64,000 nucleotides of DNA, taken from NCBI RefSeq assembly GCF_016924835.1, contig NZ_CP070480.1, forward strand, positions 1,550,001 through 1,614,000, given 5' to 3'. The DNA comes from Rothia sp. ZJ932 (GTDB taxonomy: Bacteria; Actinomycetota; Actinomycetes; Actinomycetales; Micrococcaceae). Below are positions 59,164-64,000 of the stretch, piece after piece. Positions within the stretch are counted from its first letter, which is position 1. The number at the start of each line of letters is the position of its first letter. The position numbers and the translations under genes are program-made. A model generated the notes under the pieces. The model was not told the DNA's origin and ran no database searches. It saw nothing but the letters and a program-made list of their open reading frames with translations.

Positions 59164-60762
59164 TTAGCGCACCGTTTCGGTTGCGCCGGTGACCTCTGCC
59201 TCTTCAATTTCGGGTTGCAGAACTTCCAGCAGGTCATCATCAAGCACGTATTCAGCCAAGTCGGACGCGACTTCTTCGCGGACGAGTGCCTGAACGTAAG
59301 TGCCATCTGAGACAAAGGCGGTACGCAGAATTTCAGCGTCCCACTCATGCAAACGTGAGACGATTTCTCCGTGGTTGTAGGGCACCAGCAGATGCACCTC
59401 AATTGAGGGGCGGGGAATCATATCGGCAATCAGCTGCTTGAGCTCTTCAATACCTTCACCGGTGCGTGCCGAAACCACCACGGTGTTTTCTTCACGCTGA
59501 CGCAAACGCTCAATCACAAAGGGGTCAGCGGCATCCGCCTTATTGAGTACAACAATCTCGGGGATATTTTGTGCCTCAACCTCGGTGAAAACCTCACGCA
59601 CCGCGTGAATCTGCCCCTCGGGGTCAGGGTGCGAAACGTCTACCACATGCACAATCAAATCAGCGTCAGCTACCTCTTCAAGGGTGGAGCGGAAAGCCTC
59701 CACCAGCTGGGTAGGCAAGGAACGTACAAAGCCCACAGTATCGGAGAGAGTGTAACCTACTCCGTCAGGGGTCTGAGCCTTACGGACGGTGGGGTCTAGG
59801 GTTGCGAACAGAGCGTTTTCAACCAACACACCGGCATCGGTCAGGCGGTTGAGCAACGAAGACTTACCCGCGTTCGTGTACCCTGCGATAGCAACAGAGG
59901 GCACACGGTTACGTTTGCGGTTAAGACGCTTAGTCTCGCGTGCAGGAGCCATCTGAGCAATTTCGCGGCGCAATTTCGCCATGCGCGAGCGCAGACGGCG
60001 GCGGTCAAGTTCAATTTTGGTTTCACCGGGACCACGCGAGCCAATACCTTCACCACTGGCGGCGCGTCCACCTGCCTGACGAGAGAGGGATTCACCCCAA
60101 CCGCGCAGACGAGGAAGCATGTATTCCAGCTGGGCGAGCTCCACCTGAGCTTTACCTTCGCGTGATTTCGCGTGCTGGGCGAAGATATCAAGAATCAGGG
60201 CGGTGCGGTCAATGACTTTTACCTTCACCACGTCTTCAAGGGCGCGGCGCTGGGAGGGGGCGAGTTCGGCATCAACAATCACGGTATCGGCACCGTGCAT
60301 CTCCACAATTTCTTGGAGCTCTAGGGCTTTGCCTGAGCCCAAGAAGGTACCGGGATCTGGTTTGAGGCGACGCTGCACCAAACCGTCCAGCACTTCAGAA
60401 CCCGCGGTTTCAGCAAGCGCTGCCAGCTCACGCAGGGAGTTTTCAGCGTCCTGGACGGTGCCTTCGGTCCACAACCCGGCAAGTACAACGCGCTCAAGGC
60501 GCAACTGGCGGTATTCAACTTCGGTCACGTCTTCGAGCTCGGTGGAGAGACCGGCTACACGGCGCAACGCACGGCGCTCTGCGAGGTCCTGCTGGTCACC
60601 ATCGTAGGACGAGTGTTCACGGGTAAGGTTAGAGAGCTCACGAGCTCGAGTATCAAGCACCCGAGTGTTCTCCGGTGATTCTGCTCTGCCCAACACTCGA
60701 TCGACAGTTGCTCGCAACTGCTCGTCACTGGGCAGTTTTTCGGTGTTGGAGGTATCGCTCAC
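59164..60762 (-). CDS. hflX: GTPase HflX, ribosome-associated
   Basis: A ribosome-splitting GTPase of about 532 residues. The N-terminal HflX domain has LRELAALAETAGSEVLDGLVQRRLKPDPGTFLGSGKALEL and a glycine-rich linker (RQAGGRAASGEGIGSRGPGETKIELDRR); the G domain has GYTNAGKSSLLNRLT (G1), DTVGFVRSLP (G3) and VVLNKADAAD (G4). A C-terminal extension follows. GTG 60,762 is chosen with AAAGGA upstream; another GTG two codons earlier is possible. It leads the hflX-dinG pair; the two genes abut. The divergent gene at 60,909 is a methyltransferase. Confidence 0.95.
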   Translation of the reverse strand: MSDTSNTEKLPSDEQLRATVDRVLGRAESPENTRVLDTRARELSNLTREHSSYDGDQQDLAERRALRRVAGLSTELEDVTEVEYRQLRLERVVLAGLWTEGTVQDAENSLRELAALAETAGSEVLDGLVQRRLKPDPGTFLGSGKALELQEIVEMHGADTVIVDAELAPSQRRALEDVVKVKVIDRTALILDIFAQHAKSREGKAQVELAQLEYMLPRLRGWGESLSRQAGGRAASGEGIGSRGPGETKIELDRRRLRSRMAKLRREIAQMAPARETKRLNRKRNRVPSVAIAGYTNAGKSSLLNRLTDAGVLVENALFATLDPTVRKAQTPDGVGYTLSDTVGFVRSLPTQLVEAFRSTLEEVADADLIVHVVDVSHPDPEGQIHAVREVFTEVEAQNIPEIVVLNKADAADPFVIERLRQREENTVVVSARTGEGIEELKQLIADMIPRPSIEVHLLVPYNHGEIVSRLHEWDAEILRTAFVSDGTYVQALVREEVASDLAEYVLDDDLLEVLQPEIEEAEVTGATETVR

Positions 60763-60908
60763 GCGCACATGTTCCTTTCGAGGCAAGAATAGTTGTTCCA
60801 GTCTATCGAACACACCTACGAATAACCATAGTCTGTGCCTTGTTTCATCTCAGGGCTAAGTTGGTCCTCTTTTCCCTTTATCTCAGCCAACCACGTAGAA
60901 TCGTGGTT

Positions 60909-61517
60909 ATGGTCAACCAGCACTATTTTTCATCAAATCCCGATACCGACTTCGTTCCCAAACACCTTAAAGTGCGTCTAGCGGGTGCCGAGCACACCGT
61001 GGTCACGGCACCGGGTATTTTCTCCCCCGGCGGTATCGACAAAGGAACAGCCGTGCTGTTAGCAGAAGTACCCCCAGCAACCGGTAAGAACCTGCTGGAT
61101 ATCGGTTGCGGTTGGGGGCCTATCGCGCTCACGATGGCGTTAGAATCTACCGAATCTCAGGTCTACGCCGTTGATGTAAATACACGCTCCCTGCAACTCA
61201 CCGCAACTAACGCCGAGCGGCTGGGGGCAACCAACCTACACGCATCCGCCCCCGAAGATGTTGATGCTACCCTAGAATTTGACCTTATCTGGTCAAACCC
61301 GCCCATTCGCGTCGGCAAAGATGTGCTGCACGATATTATGCGCACCTGGTTGCCCCGCTTGACAGTCGGCGGCGAGGCCTACCTAGTGGTTCAGAAGAAC
61401 CTCGGTGCAGATACTTTGCAAAAGTGGCTGTTTAATGAACTCGGCAATCAGTTTATTGTGGAGCGCCATACCACGTCTAAAGGCTTCAGAATTTTGCGTG
61501 TTGAACGTACAGCCTAA
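60909..61517 (+). CDS. RsmC-like N2-guanine methyltransferase
   Basis: A 202-residue class I SAM methyltransferase. SAM motif LLDIGCGWGPIALTMALES, then VYAVDVNTRSLQLTATNAERLG, and the guanine-N2 type catalytic motif SNPPIRVGK; the C-terminal YLVVQKNLGADTLQKWL fits RsmC-like proteins. These act on rRNA, often G1207 of 16S, but shorter actinobacterial members are not well tested. ATG 60,909 has no strong ribosome site. The frame extends far upstream over hflX DNA without similarity. It stands alone, followed by a hairpin. Confidence 0.85.
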   Translation: MVNQHYFSSNPDTDFVPKHLKVRLAGAEHTVVTAPGIFSPGGIDKGTAVLLAEVPPATGKNLLDIGCGWGPIALTMALESTESQVYAVDVNTRSLQLTATNAERLGATNLHASAPEDVDATLEFDLIWSNPPIRVGKDVLHDIMRTWLPRLTVGGEAYLVVQKNLGADTLQKWLFNELGNQFIVERHTTSKGFRILRVERTA

Positions 61518-61543
61518 GTCATAGTGCTTACACCAACTGTGCA

Positions 61544-61582
61544 AAAGATCCCGATGCGCCGTTACGATGCACCGGGATCTTT
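61544..61582. terminator. Bidirectional terminator between the methyltransferase gene and dapF
   Basis: AAAGATCCCG (61,544-61,553) and CGGGATCTTT (61,573-61,582) form the outer stem; GATGC/GCATC-like bases extend it. Convergent genes on each side. Confidence 0.8.
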
Positions 61583-61611
61583 ACAAACAGCGATCTAGCC
61601 GTTATGGGTAT

Positions 61612-62556
61612 CTAGCCCAGGGTAACCTTGCCGGTCATTTCTGCCGGCCCTGCCAGCACTACATGCTCTAGATTATCGGGACCCAGCACGAAGGTCACTG
61701 CCAGGGTACCACCGGGCACATGAACCAGCCACTCGTCCGGAGCTTCATCTCCACCCCAGAAGCGGACGGCAGCGGCAGCGGCACACGCACCGGTACCGCA
61801 TGAGAGAGTCTCCCCCACGCCGCGTTCGTACACTCGCATGCGAATCGCACCCACATTAGCTTCACCGGTTTCAGCCTCTGTTTCTTCAATTTCTTCGGGC
61901 ACCACAAACTCAACGTTAGTGCCCTCCGGTGGAACAGGGGTCACCTTCGGCGCGGTCTCCAACCCCAAGCCTTCTAGTTTGCCCTCAGTACCCAGAGCAA
62001 CCACAGTGTGGGGGTTGCCCATCGAAATAGAGACAGCAGGACGCGGGGTCTTAAGCCCTCGGGCGGTCACCATCGCGTCGTGCCCATTATCGCGGGCAGA
62101 ATCACCGTCAATAAAGCTCCAAGGGCCCATATCTACGGCATACCCGTTATCAATCCGCGCCACCGTCTTGATGCCGGCGCGAGTGCCAATGCGAACATGC
62201 TCGCCTTCTTCAAGAATGAGTAATTTCTGGGTGATCAGGTACTCGATGAAAGCGCGCACCCCGTTGCCGCACATCTCCGAGATAGAACCGTCGGCATTGC
62301 GGTAGTCCATGAACCACTCGGCATCTTCAGCTTCATCGAGCAGATACTTGCCCTCAGCGAGCTCTGAGGTTTTGATAGCACGAATGAAACCGTCAGCGCC
62401 AATACCAAAGTGGCGGTCGCATACACGTGCCACCAATTCAGGATCCAACGACAGCGCACCATGCTCATCGGTTACAAACACAAAATCATTACCGGTACCC
62501 TGCCCCTTGGTCAGGGGAATACCGGAAAGTTCACCCCAGCGTTCTTGTTCAGTCAT
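61612..62556 (-). CDS. dapF: Diaminopimelate epimerase
   Basis: Converts LL- to meso-diaminopimelate for lysine and cell wall. 314 residues, somewhat longer than the usual 280 because of an acidic insert (IEETEAETGEANVGA). Catalytic cysteines are Cys96 in MCGNGVR and Cys253 in SCGTGACA. KGQGTGNDFVFVTD and GIGADGFI are conserved. ATG 62,556 is preceded by AAAGGA; the frame to 62,586 is not needed. It follows miaA on the same strand. Confidence 0.96.
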   Translation of the reverse strand: MTEQERWGELSGIPLTKGQGTGNDFVFVTDEHGALSLDPELVARVCDRHFGIGADGFIRAIKTSELAEGKYLLDEAEDAEWFMDYRNADGSISEMCGNGVRAFIEYLITQKLLILEEGEHVRIGTRAGIKTVARIDNGYAVDMGPWSFIDGDSARDNGHDAMVTARGLKTPRPAVSISMGNPHTVVALGTEGKLEGLGLETAPKVTPVPPEGTNVEFVVPEEIEETEAETGEANVGAIRMRVYERGVGETLSCGTGACAAAAAVRFWGGDEAPDEWLVHVPGGTLAVTFVLGPDNLEHVVLAGPAEMTGKVTLG

Positions 62557-62742
62557 GATGATCCTTTTATCTCGTGCGACCAGCAAATGTTCTTCTACCT
62601 ATTGAACCATGAAGCCCCGGTTCACAGCCGAGAGAGCGCCAGCTGCCGTAACAACCCACGCTTATTTTTATGGTATTTCAGCCCTTATAGAGTTCTTCCG
62701 CGATACCACGGCGCTACTTGTCCAAGGTTCAGAAGATTCTTT

Positions 62743-63675
62743 CTACTGTTCGCTTTTATGCACACGCGCCAGCGCCTGAGCACGGAGGTCAGCATCAGCC
62801 CAGTCTAACCAGTTCACCCGGTCATCAGCGTTGAACCAGGTAATCTGGCGGCGGGCAAACTGGCGTGTAGCGGTCACGGTGTCTTCGATAGCTTGCTCGC
62901 GGGTATAACCGGTTGCTTCAGGAACACCGCGTTGGGCGTCCAGCAGACGCAAGTACTCCCGGTAGCCGATGGCACGCGAGGCTGTTTTGCCTTCACGCAA
63001 CCCGCGTTTTTCGAGGGAGCTCACCTCATCGAGCAGACCGAGCGCGTCCATGAGCTCAACGCGACGGTGCAAACGCTCGTGCAGCTGCGCTCTGTCGCCG
63101 TTAAGCCCAATCTGCACGGTCTCGGTGACGTACTCACGACGAGGCATAAACGAGGTAAAGGTTCGCCCCGTCACCTCATACACCTCAAGGGCACGCACTA
63201 AACGGCGATCATCCTTAACTCGCGAAGCTGACTCCGGATCAACCTCAGCCAACCGGGCAAGCAAAACGCCGCGTCCGCTCGTCGCAAGTTCCTCTTCAAG
63301 GCGGACGCGCACCGCCGGGTCAGTCTCGGGGAACTCCAGCACATCAAGAACAGCACGAACATACAAACCTGAACCACCCACCAGAATCGGGTAATGCCCG
63401 CGAGCGCGCACCTCCTCGCAGAGGGCACGCGCCTGAGCTTGGAAGGTGGCAACGGAGGCTTCATCGCGTACATCCATAATGTCAAGTAGGTGATGGGGTA
63501 CGCCCTTCATCTGCTTACTGGTGACTTTGGCTGTACCGATATCCATGCCTCTGTAAAACTGCATCGAATCGGCGTTGATACATTCGCCGCCAAGCTCCAG
63601 TGCCAGTTCAATGGCAAGATCTGATTTGCCGGACCCCGTAGGCCCCACCACAGAGATGACCGGTAGCGTGTTCAT
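62743..63675 (-). CDS. miaA: tRNA dimethylallyltransferase
   Basis: Adds the isopentenyl group to A37 of tRNAs reading UNN codons. 310 residues. The P-loop is [15 protein letters not shown] (from residue 11); [58 protein letters not shown] and the zinc-like C-region [21 protein letters not shown] are conserved. ATG 63,675 overlaps the miaB stop by one base (TAATG), so the two are coupled. This places the A37-modification pair together. Confidence 0.96.
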   Translation of the reverse strand: MNTLPVISVVGPTGSGKSDLAIELALELGGECINADSMQFYRGMDIGTAKVTSKQMKGVPHHLLDIMDVRDEASVATFQAQARALCEEVRARGHYPILVGGSGLYVRAVLDVLEFPETDPAVRVRLEEELATSGRGVLLARLAEVDPESASRVKDDRRLVRALEVYEVTGRTFTSFMPRREYVTETVQIGLNGDRAQLHERLHRRVELMDALGLLDEVSSLEKRGLREGKTASRAIGYREYLRLLDAQRGVPEATGYTREQAIEDTVTATRQFARRQITWFNADDRVNWLDWADADLRAQALARVHKSEQ

Positions 63676-64000
63676 TACTTACGTAAGGTGGGGAAGCCCA
63701 GTGATACTGGCGCGCCGGGTACCTGAGTGATACCGGTACCGCAAGAATCTGCCTGGGCGCGGTCCCACGCATCGCCCGCGCGGGAACGACGCACAGCATA
63801 CTGCTCAGCGGTGGGGTCAGAAATCAGGTGGAAGGAACCGGCTTCGGTGATGGGTAGAGTCACCAAATCTCCGGGGCGCGGAGTCTCGCAACCTGCCGGA
63901 ATGGAGAAGTGAACCAGACGCATATCCTGAGTACGACCCGAAAGACGGTGGGTCTGCTCTGCCTTACGACCAGATTCTGCTACCACCATCAGCTCAACCG
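63675..64000 (-). CDS. miaB: tRNA-2-methylthio-N6-dimethylallyladenosine synthase, C-terminal part (cut by window)
   Basis: Only the last 107 residues are visible; the radical-SAM part lies beyond the window end. What remains is the TRAM RNA-binding domain: [36 protein letters not shown] and [19 protein letters not shown], then an actinobacterial tail ending LGFPTLRK. MiaB adds the 2-methylthio group to the base made by MiaA, the next gene, which it overlaps by one base. The frame is open at the window edge. Confidence 0.88.
   Translation of the reverse strand, partial: VELMVVAESGRKAEQTHRLSGRTQDMRLVHFSIPAGCETPRPGDLVTLPITEAGSFHLISDPTAEQYAVRRSRAGDAWDRAQADSCGTGITQVPGAPVSLGFPTLRK

Overview
The window is chromosomal DNA of a moderately GC-rich actinobacterium, most likely a Rothia-type member of the Micrococcaceae. 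Supporting this are a 16S-23S-5S rRNA operon with no tRNA in its spacer, actinobacterial signature genes (HelD-type helicase, PriA, a LysM protein divergent from lexA, DUF1844 and SseB neighbours, PspA), frequent GTG/TTG starts, and the order pheST-argCJBDFR...GH-tyrS-rRNA, which I recall from Arthrobacter-like relatives. Genus is an inference from gene order and 16S appearance; no database search was possible. Almost everything is core genome. I see no prophage, insertion sequence, CRISPR array, integrase or tRNA gene.

Layout. 1-7.9 kb: the truncated end of a cysteine desulfurase gene, a tRNA methyltransferase, etfBA, an HtrA protease, then a TPM-domain membrane protein and PspA (envelope stress). 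8.0-14.8 kb: uridine kinase and the rRNA operon on the minus strand with a long leader. 15-25 kb: tyrS, helD, a zinc metallopeptidase, apt, a DUF2254 membrane protein, argH and argG. 25-32.9 kb: a mostly plus-strand block (acidic secreted protein, two-component system, SLC13-type permease, glycerate kinase, then fadD on minus and an ankyrin protein) lying between argG and argR. 32.9-39 kb: argR-F-D-B-J-C. 39-48.4 kb: deoD, pheST, several small membrane proteins (one frameshifted), a Nudix hydrolase, an SpoU methyltransferase and a nitroreductase. 48.6-52 kb: infC-rpmI-rplT with an attenuator-like leader, a DUF1844 protein and an SseB-like protein. 52-56 kb: hisC-B-H, a 55-residue membrane protein and priA, then a LysM protein and lexA sharing an SOS-box control region. 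57-64 kb: dinG, hflX, an RsmC-like methyltransferase, dapF, miaA and the end of miaB.

How the genes fit together. Arginine biosynthesis is complete from argC to argH and appears to be controlled by the local ArgR: paired AT-rich operator-like boxes lie before argC, argG and probably argF. The gene order fits an ancestral argCJBDFRGH cluster split by an inserted block of about 8 kb. That block holds a translationally coupled sensor kinase, regulator and transporter, with a secreted acidic protein upstream and glycerate kinase downstream. It is the best candidate here for an undescribed functional unit, possibly sensing and uptake of a small carboxylate. Histidine genes form a tight operon in which hisD is not found. 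Translation-related genes (infC, rpmI, rplT, pheST, tyrS, rRNA, miaAB, trmL) are scattered through the window.

Coordinates come from reading the sequence by eye. Start codons were adjusted where a ribosome binding site or family length argued for it. infC is given an ATT start.
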